This document shows positions 23,340 through 34,833 of a stretch of DNA of 64,000 nt, piece after piece. Position 1 is the first letter of the stretch. Each line of letters starts with the position of its first letter. Below the pieces are notes generated by a model. The model did no database searches. It was not told the DNA's origin and saw nothing but the letters and a program-made list of their open reading frames with translations. Source of the stretch: Bonia amplexicaulis (taxonomy: Eukaryota; Streptophyta; Magnoliopsida; Poales; Poaceae); NCBI GenBank assembly GCA_036346245.1, contig CM070758.1, forward strand, positions 1,984,001 to 2,048,000, given 5' to 3'. The translations under genes and the position numbers were made by a program.

Positions 23340-24660
23340 AGAAGCAAGTGATGGGGATGCAAGATCATATGAATCGGATGGAGACATTGCTGCAAGGGTT
23401 AGTAAACTCACAGACAAGAGTAACTGAACAGGTGACTGGAAGGGGCGCTACCAACTTAAGGCCTGTAGAAGAATCGAGGAATCTACAAGATTCGGCTCAA
23501 TCGGGAGAACTAGAGATGGAAGTGGACAGGAGAATCGAAGATCTGAGGCAGATCAATCTTAACAGTACGCAGGGGGTTCATTTGATGGGCATACCAGAAG
23601 GTAATCACAACTCTCCATCTATTGGTTTTTCAGCAGTACCGAACGTGGTTTGTCTTAATCAGTTGCCACACTGTCCTCTAGTTTCTCCTACCTTGAACAA
23701 CTTGAATCCCAACCATGACGCAAACCTAGCAAGATAATGGCCTTATAATCACAGGGATTACATGAATCAGCCACACTTCCGGTACCAGGCTAGGCAATGG
23801 AACCCCAATCCTAGCAATGATAGGGTCCATAGCTTTTACAAATCCATTGCTAAAGGGCCTCAATTAAAATTTCCTAGATTTGATGGGGTGAACCTTTAGA
23901 GTGGATCCGACAAAGTGAGACCTATTTTGCGATGGCTAATGTTCCTGATGAAGCCAAGTTTGATTTAGCCCAGATGTATATGGTGGGTAGGGCTAACAGA
24001 TGGTTAAGGAGCACCGAGCTACTTTGGAACCCCCCTCCATGGCCGGAATTTTGTGCTATGATTTGTGACCGTTTTGCTCAACATAGTGGTATGAAGTGCT
24101 AGAGAATTTTCACTCAGTGAAACAGTACAATTTAAACGTCTCTGATTACATAGACAAATTTGAAGAGCTCATGGCAGTGTATAAGAGCGAGAATCCGCTT
24201 CAGAACCCACACTTCTTTGTCAAGTGTTTCATGAACGGATTGAGAAATGAAATCAAGCACTATATCAAACCCCTGAAGCCTCATAACCTTTGTGAAGCTT
24301 ACTGGATGGCAAAAGACATGGAGAAGGGGGCTGGTGCAGTGGCAAAGAAGAATGTTCATAATGCTATTCTGGGACAAAACAAGAGCTTTTCCGCTGCTGC
24401 AAGAAGTAAACCTCCTATTGAAACTACCATACAGAAGAAGGAGACAACTCTTAAGCCATTTACTCTTGAGGTTTGCAGATACTGTGGAGGCAAGTGGTTC
24501 TTGGGGCATAAGTGCAAACAATATCAACAAGTCAATCTGATGGCAGGAGAGAGTGAAGAAACAGTCCCAGAACAGGAAGAAGGGCTTCTGGACAATCTTG
24601 AAAAGCATTCCTCTCACTCAGAATCAGAGGGACAATTGATGCAGATTTCCCTTCAAGCAG
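23340..24660 (+). pseudogene. Gag of gypsy element 2 after the insertion
   Basis: Continues the split gag: QDHMNRMETLLQGLV, a Gag domain around SDYIDKFEELMAVY, and the knuckle CRYCGGKWFLGHKCK near 24474. A TAA replaces a Gln codon near 23736, and a small deletion near 23890 shifts the frame, restored by 24096. At the same point as the TAG in element 1 this copy has CAA (Gln), showing that the element 1 stop is secondary. The frame runs on into protease without a stop. Confidence 0.85.
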
Positions 24661-26815
24661 CTAGAGGATTGATGGGGATAACTACTTATACACTAGATGT
24701 GAACATTGGGGGTAAAAAGGGAGTGGCACTGGTGGACAGCGGTAGCTCACATACTTTCATCGATCTAACATTTGCCACTCAAACAACTTGTAAGATTCAA
24801 ATAGCTCCATTACAAAGGGTCACGGTAGCGGGTGGAGGAACTCTGTTAACGGGTTCCTATGTAGCAGATGCAGATTATTGTATCAGTGGGGAGAAATTCA
24901 GCCATTCATTCATTGTACTACCACTGAAGGGATACGATATGGTTTTGGGTTGTGACTGGATGTATCGGCATAGCCCAGTAAGTTTGGATCTGAAGACTAG
25001 GAAGTTAACCATTATGAAGAACGGCGTCACTGAGGTGATCTTTGAAGATCATATGCAGACACCTTTGGTCAGGGTAATAAGCCCGAAAGGAGTAGATAAG
25101 CTATCGATGAAAGGCATTTGCGGCTATGTGATTGATTTTCAGCCACATAAGTCACAAGAGGAAAATGTACCTGTGAGTCCTTTATATCAGCCTCTTATTG
25201 ACTCATTTCAAGACATGTTCCAAGATTCTCATGAATTGCCATCCACGAGAGAGTGTGATCACTCCATACCCATTAAAGAAGGGGTGACCCTCCCAACATT
25301 CGGCCCTACAGAGTTCCTCACCAATTAAAGGAAGAAATGGAGCAGCAGATTCACAAGCTATTGGAGTCTTCGGTCATCCGACCTAGTTCGAGTCCCTATG
25401 CTTCTCCAGCCATACTAGTCAAAAAGAAAGATGGCTCTTGCAGACTTTGTGTAGACTACAGAAAACTGAATGCACAGACAGTCAAAAACAAGTATCCAAT
25501 TCTGGTAATTGAGGATTTACTCGATGAGCTGCATGGGGCAACAATATTCAGTAAACTGGACCTAAAATCGGGTTATCATCAAATACGAATGAGGCAAGAA
25601 GATATTGGTAAGACAGCCTTTAGGACTTATTTGGGTCACTTTGAGTATTTAGTTATGCCTTTTGGACTCACGAATGCTCCAGCTACCTTTCAGTCTTTAA
25701 TGAATACCATCTTCGCCAAGTATTTGAGGAGGTTTATCTTGGTATTCTTTGATGATATACTAGTGTACAGTAAAAATGAGCAGGAACATCAACAACACCT
25801 CACTATTGTACTGGAAATACTGAGGCAACAGAAACTGTTCGCCAATATCAACAAATGTGTCATTGCAGCCCCACATGTGGAGTATTTAGGCCATATCATA
25901 TCTGAGCAAGGGGTAGCCACAGATCTCAAGAAGATTTCTGCTATTAGAGAGTGGCCCCCGCCTCAAGATGTGTCACAATTGAGTAGTTTCCTAGGGATGA
26001 CTGGGTACTATAGGCGATTCATCAAGAATTATGGGCTGATTTGTAGACCTTTACATGATATGCTAAGAAAAGAAGGTTTTAGGTGGGGAAGTCCACAAGA
26101 TGAGGCTTTTGAGGAGCTGAAACTCAGGTTAACTTCAGCCCCTGTCTTAGCTCTTCCAGATTTTTCTGATTCCTTCACATTGGAAACTCATGCTTGTGCA
26201 AAAGGGATTGGTGCAGTTTTGATGCAAAAGGGAAGGCCCATTGCATACTTTAGCAGAACCTTGGGAGTTAGAAATGCAGCCCTCTCCACCTACGATAAAG
26301 AGGCCTTAGCAATAATTGAATCATTAAAGAGGTGGAGGCACTACTTCCTGGGAACTCGGTTGGTGATCAAAACTGATCAACAAAGACTCAAGTTTATGGA
26401 TGATTAGAGGATTGGAGAAGGAATTCAGCACAAACTCCTGTTGAGGTTACTAGAATTTGATTACACTATTGAGTATAAAAGAGGGAAGGAAAACAAAGTA
26501 GCAGATGCATTATCTCGGAGGGGCTCTAAACTCATGGCTATCTCCATAGCTGTTCCAGCTTGGATGGAAACCATTGAGCATAGCTACATTTCTGATTCTC
26601 ACTGCAAGGAATTATTGGAGCAACTCACACTATCTCCAGAGTCGCAGACCGGGTTTACACTTCATTCCGGAGTGTTAAGGTATAATGGGAGAATCTATGT
26701 GGGAAGTGATGCTGAATTGAGACAAAGCATTATCCACTCATTCCACTCTTCGGCTATGGGAGGACATTCAGGTATGGTGGCTACATACCATAGGGTTAAT
26801 AGTTTGTTTTACTAG
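24661..26815 (+). pseudogene. Protease, RT and RNase H of gypsy element 2
   Basis: Protease motif ALVDSGSSHTFIDL; RT motifs LCVDYRKLN, VMPFGLTNAPATFQ and VFFDDILVYS; RNase H FTLETHACAKGIGAVL (the first catalytic Asp of element 1's ETDA is His here), STYDKEALAI and KTDQQRLKF. A frameshift near 25325 separates protease from RT. TAG replaces a Gln codon near 26405 inside RNase H. The integrase zinc segment begins at SSAMGGHSGMVATY and is cut by a stop after NSLFY near 26813. Confidence 0.88.
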
Positions 26816-28021
26816 CCGGGGTTAAAGAGAGAAGTACAAACTTATGTTCAAAATTGTGCCATTTGTCAAAGATCTAAGTCTGAACATTGCCACTACCCTG
26901 GACTTTTGGAACCTCTACCCATTCCTGATATGGCTTGGACTCACATTTCCATGGACTTTACAGAAGGTATGCCAAAATCAAAAGGGTATGAGGTCATTTT
27001 GGTAGTTGTAGACAGAATTACTAAATATGCGCACTTCATCCCTTTGATGCACCCTTATTCGGTTCAGTCAGTCACCCAAGCGTTTATTACCAATATCTTT
27101 AAGTTACATGGTTTTCCTTTGGCTATTGTAACCGATAGAGATCGGATCTTTACTAGCAAATTTTGGCAAGAACTATTCAAGACCCTCAAAGTAGAGTTAA
27201 GGTTCAGCACAACATATCATCCTCAAACGGATGGGCAAACGGAACGGGTTAATCAATGTCTAGAGACATATCTCAGATGCATGGCCTTTCACGAACCCAG
27301 GAAATGGGTATCCTGGCTTGCCCTTGCATAATGGTGGTATAATACCACTTTCCATACTTCCCTCAAAATATCACCCTTCCAAGCTTTGTATGGATTTCCA
27401 CCTCCCATGATTAATGAAGTAGCTGTTCCGGGTCCTAAAGAAGAAGAGGTTAGGGACTTTATTTAGGAGAAACAGACTATGCTCAAGAGACTAAAGGAAA
27501 ACCTAGCTCAAGCCTAGTCCAGGATGAAGAAATACGCAGACTTGAACCGCTGTGAAAGGCAATTTGAAGTGAGAAATATGGTATATCTAAAGTTACAACC
27601 GTATAGAGCTACAGCCTTTGGACTTAAGAATGCTTTAAAGCTCACAAGCAGATTCTATGGGCCATTTCGAGTAATGCAAAGGGTTGGTAAGGTTGCTTAT
27701 AAACTCCAGTTGCCAGAAGGGGTGGGAATTCATCCAGTTTTCCATGTCAGCCAACTCAAAAGACACTGTGGCCCAACTGCAGTTCCCAGTCCTCATCTGC
27801 CTCTCATCAGTAAAGAAGGAAAGGTCAAAATCGAACCAATTTCTATGCTGGAGACGAGAGCCTTACCACGCCGTGAACAATTGGTAACTCAATGGTTAAT
27901 TCAATGGATCAATTTGCCTCCTGAAGATGCATCTTGGGAAGACGCGGATTTTATCAAAGGTACATTCCCAGAATTTTACTCCCAGACTATCAAATCGTGG
28001 TTTCCTGATAAAGATACTTGA
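26816..28021 (+). pseudogene. Integrase and chromodomain of gypsy element 2
   Basis: The DDE core is legible: ISMDFTEGMPKSKG, IVTDRDRIFTSKFW, TTYHPQTDGQTERVNQ. The GIHPVFHVSQLKRH segment and a chromodomain (LETRALPRREQLVTQ, INLPPEDASWEDADFI) follow. Stops at about 27329, 27464 and 27516 break it. The last frame ends at 28021, about 30 bases before the 3' LTR. Confidence 0.87.
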
Positions 28022-28050
28022 GGACAAGTATATTGTTGAGGGAAGGGTAC

Positions 28051-28474
28051 TGTTAGAACTGGTGAAGCTGACGAGGGGAAAAGAGACCTGAAGAAAAACG
28101 CTTCTAAGTCCCAGCTTAATTCCACTGACGGCCAGGATGTTTCCGATTGCGCTGGGAGGATATCAACACTCCAGATCACTTTCGGCAATAGTCGGTTAAA
28201 TAATCTAATGATCATGCTTGGATTAGGCTTAATGTTATGTTAATCTGGATGTAATCACTTTAATTCTCGCTTAGACTTTAATGCTTGAGTATGTACTCAT
28301 ATATACCCTTCTGCCGGAGGGAGGAAATATATCTCTCACTACGTAGTCGCTTTAGCATAAAATGTAGCCCTAGCTTATCACGTAGCTGTTCCTCCCAACT
28401 TTCCCCTCTCCTCTATTTCCCAAATCCGACTCCTTATCACCCTTGGTTCGGATCTCCGACCAGGGGATCTGACA
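28051..28474 (+). repeat. Gypsy element 2, 3' LTR
   Basis: 424 bp, TGTTAGAAC...CTGACA, preceded by the PPT TTGTTGAGGGAAGGGTAC at 28033-28050. It carries the intact LTR end missing in the left copy. A TATATACCC stretch near 28299 may be the element's promoter box. Confidence 0.9.
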
Positions 28475-28897
28475 TAACATGTTCTGATTTCCTCTCTGTA
28501 CATTCTTTTTTTTGTTTTCTCCTTGTATATGTAACTTCTCTTTTTATTACTATTAATATATATTGAAGTCGGACCAGCAGCTTGGTCTACTATTTACTTC
28601 AAAAAAAGTATACCCTGCAGTTATAATTAATGTTATAGGCAAAACGACCAACAAACATTTAATTTGTATGTGTGCATTAGGAATGAAAGAATATACACAA
28701 GACATGACAATAAAAACTTATATATAACGAAAATAGGTTTATTGAGTCCGCATCAAATGGATTGATGCATATACTTGTTCACCTTTATATGCAAGAGCAA
28801 GTTTATCACTTACACGCATGAAATTTAATCCACGACATTATATTGCTCGAGCAAGAAAGTCATCATCATCTCCGATGTCATTTCATTTCGACAACAC

Positions 28898-29290
28898 TGC
28901 AAAATGTATGCAGCAGCACTATAAAGGATCTTGGAGTTTGCAATAGGCCAAATCCGAACGCAGGCATTCGCCATGGCATCTACTCTTGCACCTGGCGATG
29001 TAGCAGCTTGGGTCATTGAAACTCGTCTCTAGAGCAACTACACAATGATGCATTGCAGCATCGGCAACCCAATTACCAGTACACACAAAATTAAATAAGA
29101 TTTATTGATAGGTTAATTAATTTGAACAACAGCATCGGGCAAAAATGTAGAGTAAAAAAAACTAAAGGATGTTCTACGTACATGCACGACAGAGTGAGAA
29201 GCTGGTAGACATGAAGATCACAAGAGCTATGAAAACAACAACCATGGAGGACATGGTCCTCGTCATATTTCTCTTGATGAGTGCCGCCAT
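28898..29290 (-). pseudogene. Defensin-like (DEFL) secreted cysteine-rich peptide gene with premature stop
   Basis: Exon 1 (29290-29182) opens at an ATG 5' of MAALIKRNMTRTMSS and has a hydrophobic signal core (MVVVFIALVIFM) ending LCRA, with a GTACGT donor in phase 1. After a 140-bp-class intron, an acceptor CATTGTGTAG restores the frame into a cysteine-rich exon 2: SCYIARCKSRCHGECL then YCKLQDPL. A TAG then lies directly before three Cys codons (TGCTGCTGC). The intact paralogue at 34834 ends in CCC at this place, so this copy loses the last three of eight cysteines. Upstream is a TATA box (TTTATATAAAC near 29365); a minus-strand AATAAA lies near 28740. It is called a pseudogene, although a truncated peptide could still be made. 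Confidence 0.65.
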
Positions 29291-29359
29291 CAGGAGAAGA
29301 TTACTTCTATCTGTCCCTCTGCTGTTTCGTTGTGCTTTTATTGCCATGCTCCGGTCTTT

Positions 29360-29375
29360 GCATCTGTTTATATAA
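29360..29375 (-). promoter_or_regulatory. TATA box of the DEFL pseudogene
   Basis: The minus strand GCATTTATATAAACAGATGC lies about 75 bases upstream of the ATG at 29290. The same box plus leader occurs upstream of the relics at about 8870 and 32465, showing copied promoters. Confidence 0.6.
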
Positions 29376-29473
29376 ATGCAAAATCAAATTTTAGGCATCG
29401 ATCAATTATTGCATTTATGTTATCTCGTACATTAATGTTTTGATATCACAATGCTAAGATTTGATGTGTGTTA

Positions 29474-29724
29474 CTTCCTCTGTCTTAAAATGTAGATCGT
29501 CGTGACTTTCGTACGGTCAAGCTTTGGCTATTAATATATATTAAAGTATATAGATTGACTATATAAAAATTATACTATTGGATTTGTCTTGCGAAATACT
29601 TTCATAATATATATATTTATTATTATTATTATTTGCTAGTATATTATGATAATACATTATAGTCAAAGTCTTCTATTGGAGACAGTAAAAAGTCAAAAAC
29701 AACCTACATTTGGGATGGAGGGAG
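29474..29724. mobile_element. Stowaway-type MITE, copy 1
   Basis: 251 bp with Stowaway-like inverted ends (CTTCCTCTGTCTTAAAATGT and ATTTGGGATGGAGGGAG), flanked by TA/TA. There is no coding capacity. Confidence 0.85.
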
Positions 29725-30187
29725 TATATCACAAATAAATGGTACAAGATTTTGCACCCAGCTCCAGGTATACTCTATATTTATTTTTTCCTTGAGTGTG
29801 GTATTTACTGATTTCATTTATTTATATGGGAATTTATTGCTTATGGTTCACTTCAGAATCTAACTAGAATGATGTTAAGAAAGGCCACCTCAATGAGAGG
29901 CTATAAATTCTCACATTAATTGGAGGAAAATGTGATAGATGTATACCACTTTTTTTTAATGGGTCCATGTTATAATGGTGTAGATTAATCGAATATGCAT
30001 TAGGTCTTATTGTTATATAAGAATACAGTTATACGTAACTCTCTCCATTTCTATTCTTCACTGCTAATTTTTTTGTTGGATGCTAATTCCCTCCATTTTT
30101 TGCTATCCATATCTCATCTTTGGATGCCATTCATTGACTGCTAATTTTCTTATACCAATTAATCCGCTGCTAATTGAGATTTCATGG

Positions 30188-32266
30188 TGAGAGACCATGT
30201 GGAGGTATCCCTATGTTTGTGATGAGTAATTGACGGTTTATTAGTGAGTTTGAGTTTGTTTTGGTATTCAAGGGTTGAGTACCTTTTACTTGCGCTATTG
30301 TCGGTTATACTGTTTCGTGCGGTGCTATGTGATGGTTCGCTTGTCCGTGTGACTGCAGGACTTCGGAGCTAGGTCATGGTGAGGCGAGGAGGACCGGGAC
30401 TAGGCACAGGAGGTGTTAAGGTCCAGACGGTTGGCGATGCCGAAGATGATCGAGGCTTGTGAGGTGATTGCGAGTCGGGAGACGAGGAACCGGAGTTGGA
30501 GCTACCGGTGACGGACGCGACGGGCGACGATAGGAGAACCCGGACTAGACTCAGGTGGAGTCGGAGGTCTCGGTCGATGTCGGATGGACGCGACGGGCAG
30601 CGGCGAGAGGATCGGGACTAGACTCAGGGAGGAGTCGGAGGTCCAGACGGTCCGTATGCCGGGTGCGGTCGTGTGCAGCAGAGTGGACCGGACTAGACTC
30701 AGAGAGGAGTCGAGGTCCAGTCGGTCAAAGATGCCGGTTGCGGGAAGCTTCCGGGAAGGTGCTTGAGGGGCAAATTGGAGATTTGACTCAAGCAATGAGA
30801 GGAGGGGCTGTTTTTCCCTCCAAATCCTGGTCATGTAGACTTTGACCTTGCCTCATATGGTGTGTGAGGTGGAGGAGTGGATGTTGTATGACATTTCTTG
30901 TTTTGCTTCTTTGAGGTGAGCTCTTGCCTGCAAAATTAGGAGAGGGAGGCAGCAGGGGTTGATTATTCAGTAGAAGTAAGGGGAGAGTAAGCAAGAAATA
31001 AGTGTGTGTTCTCCATGTTGATTCCTGGACGAGAGCACAAGAGAGTGAGCTCTGTAGAAAGCTCAGTGTGTGTGAGCATGTAGTGTGTGTTTCTCATTTC
31101 CAACTGCGTATGGGGCAGTAGTGTGAGATGGGATGAACTCATGTAGTCATTCCTCTGCGTATGAAGCATTCATGGTTATGAATCAATTTGAATGGAATGA
31201 TTTCAAGTCTTTCTGTTTCCCTGACAGCTTTCTCAGTTCTTGTGATTTTGAGATGATTCTTTGAGTTTTTAGTTGTAAAGTGGTTTGTTCTGTAGTGGGA
31301 ATATACCTCAAGACCACTTGGTCAGATAAATCCCAAGAGCACAATGGAAGAATCAAAGAATCTCACTTTTCACCCCATGTAGTTTCTATTCCTCTGTTTT
31401 TCACTATTTAGGGTTTTGTTAGCAGAGGATCTTTGTTCCCTTGATTTCCTAGATGCAAAGATGATTTTGGGGTGTAATTCTCTTGCTTGAGATCACTCCC
31501 AGCTGAGATTCAAAATCTCTTAAGGAAAAGATTGGAGAATGATAAAGAATTTGGAAATCACTCTCATTTTCGGGTCATTTTCATATTTCTGCCCAGATCT
31601 CAGTCCATTGCTCTTTTTGTTTGTTTGCCTTGATTTCTAAGGTCCCCATGCTATTAAGTTCTTAGTCCTAATAATCTAACCTGAAAAGAGCAAACAAACC
31701 TACTGCAATCTCAGTTTTCGGCTGCTGTTTGATATTCACTGTTTGCTGATCTGCTGTTTGAGTTCCTTGCCAATTGCAATCAGTCGGTTGTCTGTTCCCT
31801 GCCGTGAGTTTAGTTCCTGCAGTAATTTTGTTGTCTACAGTTTGTGTTTCGGTTCAGCAGTGCAGTAGTTACTATGCTGCAGATTTCAGTTAGCAGTTTG
31901 CTGTTTTCTCTACAATTCTTTGTTCTTTTCTCTGATGTTTTCTTCTCAGGTTTATGCTGATTTCAGTTAGGAGCTTGTGGGTTAGTTTTCAGTCTCTCTG
32001 CTTATGTCTTTTATTTTCAGCTGCAGCTCCTATCCTGATCTCACTGTTATCAGCTGCATTACAGCACTTGGTCATAACAGCACTCGTTATTTCTTTTCAG
32101 TCTCAAGAAAAGCCTTTGTCCTCCTTTGTCAAGTCTGGTTTTCAGTGAGTAAATTTCTTTCGTCTTCATAGCTTCTATAGCTATCGGAGAAGAATAGTGT
32201 GTGGATACTTCGGGGCCATTTTAGAATGCACCATTCACCCCCTCTGTTGCCATTTCCGATCCTACA
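30188..32266 (+). mobile_element. Solo LTR of a copia element
   Basis: It begins TGAGAGACCATGTGG and ends TTGCCATTTCCGATCCTACA. A perfect CATGG target duplication flanks it (30183-30187 and 32267-32271). The ends match the LTR ends of the copia elements at 10797-21932 and 41781-53121, so it is the same broad family. It splits the DEFL-array flank TTTCATGGATTG. The 2,079-bp length and absence of internal coding mark it as a solo LTR. Confidence 0.88.
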
Positions 32267-32640
32267 CATGGATTGTGCCGACCTCAGGGTACTGAATTAA
32301 ATAAGATTAATGGGTTAATTAACTTGAACATCGAAAAAACGCAGAGCAAAAAAATCAATGGATTTTCCTACGTATGTGCATGGCAGGGTGAGAAAGATTA
32401 CTTCAATCTGTCCCTCTTCTGTTTCACTATGCTTAATTATTGCATTCTCCGGCCTTTGCAGGTGTTTATATAAATGCACAATTAAATCTTAGGCATCAAT
32501 TGATTTCTGCATTTATGTTCTCTTGTATATTAATGTTTTGATATCACATTGCTAAGATTAAATATCGTGTTATACTGCAAATAAATGATATCCGATTATG
32601 CACCTAGTAGCTCCATGTATACTCTATTTATTTCTTTTTT
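32267..32640 (-). pseudogene. Defensin-like locus relic: promoter, leader and intron, exon 1 mostly deleted
   Basis: The minus strand has the shared TATA box (TTTATATAAACACC near 32465) and leader (GACAGATTGAAGTAATCTT). It then jumps directly to TCTCACCCTGCCATGCAC at the end of exon 1, skipping the start codon and signal core. The intron that follows matches the copy at 29041-29181. Exon 2 is not seen before the LTR insertion point. Confidence 0.55.
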
Positions 32641-32879
32641 CCTTGTGAGTGGCATTTATTGATTTCATTTTTTTGATATGGGGATTTATTGCTTCTTGTT
32701 CACTTCAACATTAAACTAAAATGATGCAAAGGAAAGCCCGCGTTCACTCTGAGATCAATTCTCACACTAATTACAGGAAAAAGAGATAGATTTACGCCAC
32801 CTATTTTGGTGGGTCCATATTATAATGGTGCAGATTAACTAGAAGAGTTATTACTATTATTTAAGAAATACACTTATAT

Positions 32880-33100
32880 TTTTAATATAAGCGTGAGGCT
32901 ATCGACAACGCGAGCTCTTTATGAGGCATCGTGTGACTCGGCGAAAGACGTGAGTTCACGGGAGGTGTGGCATGTTGCCTCAAGCTGCAACAAGGCAAGG
33001 TGAGAGGTGCTGCTGCTCAGGCGACGGTGTGGGCGAGGAGCAAGTGCGATGGTGGCGCCCGGGCATGCGACGGCTTGGCAGTGTATGCCTAGATATGTGT
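32880..33100. other. GC-rich insert between duplicated blocks
   Basis: A short GC-rich segment without a recognised gene or repeat boundary, unlike the AT-rich array around it. It separates the DEFL relic from the second Stowaway-bearing block. Confidence 0.4.
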
Positions 33101-33102
33101 TA

Positions 33103-33357
33103 CTTCCTCTGTCTTAAAGTGTAGATCGCCGTGATTCTGGTACATCAAACTTTTTAAGCTTTGACTATTAATATATATTAAAGTATATAGATTGACTATA
33201 TGAAAATTATATTATTGGATTTGTCTTGCGAAATACATCCATAATATATATTTTATTATTATTATTTGCTAGTATATTATGATAATACATTATAGTCAAA
33301 GTCTTATATTGGAGACAGTAAAAAATCAAAAACAACCTACATTTGGGATGGAGGGAG
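33103..33357. mobile_element. Stowaway-type MITE, copy 2 (paralogous site)
   Basis: It is nearly the same as copy 1 at 29474, also flanked by TA, and the flanks after both copies match (AGATCACAAATAAATGGTAC...). The MITE was therefore present before the block was duplicated. Confidence 0.85.
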
Positions 33358-34014
33358 TAGATCACAAATAAATGGTACCGGATTTTGCACCCAGCTCCAG
33401 GTATACTCTATATCTATTTTTTCCTTGAGTGTGGTATTTATTGATTTCATTTATTTATATGGGAATTTATTGCTTATGGTTCACTTCAGAATCTAACTAA
33501 AATGATGTTAAGAAAGGCCACCTCCGTGAGAGGCTATAAATTCTCATATTAATTGGAGGAAAAAGAGATAGATGTACACCACTTATTTTTAATATGTCTA
33601 TATTATAATGGTGTAGATTAATGGAATATGCATTAATTTTTACTGTTATATAAGAATACAGTTATACGTAACTCTTTCCATTTCTATTCTTCACTGCTAA
33701 TTTTTTTGTTGGGTGCTATTTCCTTCCATTGTTTGATACCCATACCTCATTTGTTTGATGCCATTCATTGGCTGCTAATTTTCTTATACCAATTAATCCG
33801 CTACTAATTGAGATATCATAGATTGGGCCGACCCTAACCTGGGCCGGCTTGTTAGTGGGCCTCGACAAAAGAGGACATAAAGTGACTTAAGTTGGACCCC
33901 TAAATTTCCAAGCACTAAACAATTACCCCCTCTGTTTCACAGTTTGTCAATAGCCCACCGTACGCATAGACTAAAGAAATACTAAATCTAAGAAAAATTT
34001 AAGTCGTGAGTAAC

Positions 34015-34194
34015 ATGAGGTTCAAGATATACGCGAGCAACATGAGGTACATTGAGGAGGTGAACGCCAAGGGGCTCACGTACGTGCTCCGCGAGGGCGC
34101 ATGCAAATCTTGGATGATCATTCTTGCCATTTTATTCGCGCCCACATTAATGATTTTCATTAAATATATCCCTGCAAAATTGTAGATAAAGCTG
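34015..34194 (+). pseudogene. Fragment of a papain-like cysteine protease propeptide (I29)
   Basis: An ATG at 34015 opens RFKIYASNMRYIEEVNAKG then LTYVLREG. This matches the ERFNIN-type helix of the I29 propeptide that precedes papain-family proteases (F/Y-x3-N-x3-I-x-x-x-N pattern). After about 28 codons the frame leaves the family and ends at TAG. The catalytic domain is absent, so it is a captured or deleted fragment. The short length limits certainty. Confidence 0.5.
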
Positions 34195-34833
34195 AGCAAC
34201 CTTAAATTAAATCGTCTTGAATAGTGCTCTTTTTTCCCAGTTGTATATTAGTTCTCAAAGCGTACCTTTTGATTGTTAGTTATTGGTTGATATCCTCTAT
34301 GCATTTCTTTTCTTTTTTGTTTAGAAAATCATTTTTTCATTTATTTGACGAGTTATCAAACGTTTTCACAATGATGCTGAATTTACACTGGGCCATACTG
34401 GGCTGATTTGACCAGGCTGGTTTCTTAATGGGCCCGGCCCATCTACCATCTATATCTGGTTTCTGGAGAGTTTGCAGGTGACTTTTTTATTAAAAAATTT
34501 TGGATGACAACTCTGCTTAAGTTCGACTAAAAAGATTTGTCACATTTTTTTAAAGGATAGCTGTCGCATATTCTTAAGAGCTTAGCTGGGCTGAGCTTCA
34601 CTCCCATAGTCCCAGGCATGCGTTTTGCATAGCTGTAACATATAGGAAAAGGCAAATTAAGAGTCACCAGTTTAAAAATCTATAGAGAGCAATAATATCC
34701 AGTCTACTTGTTGTTCATCATGCATTATTACAGAAGATATGTAGATGCAAGAGCTAGGATCAGTGTCGATCGAAATCATTTGGAGATATCCTTTCTGAAA
34801 AAAAGAAAGAAGGAAAGAAAGAAAGAAAATAAA

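Larger units (their letters stand above)
9364..28474 (+). mobile_element. Ty3/gypsy chromovirus element 2, split by a nested insertion
   Basis: It runs from TGTCAGAACC at 9364 to GGATCTGACA at 28474 and is flanked by a perfect 5-bp duplication TAACA (9359-9363 and 28475-28479). The LTRs are 9364-9753 (3'-deleted) and 28051-28474. A deletion joins the left LTR directly to gag, removing the LTR end, PBS, leader and gag start. The gag frame stops at 9860 and resumes at 23340; the DNA between is a later insertion. Coding order is gag, protease, RT, RNase H, integrase, chromodomain, as in element 1. Premature stops, several explained by C-to-T changes (CAA to TAA, CAG to TAG), make it inactive. 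Confidence 0.9.
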
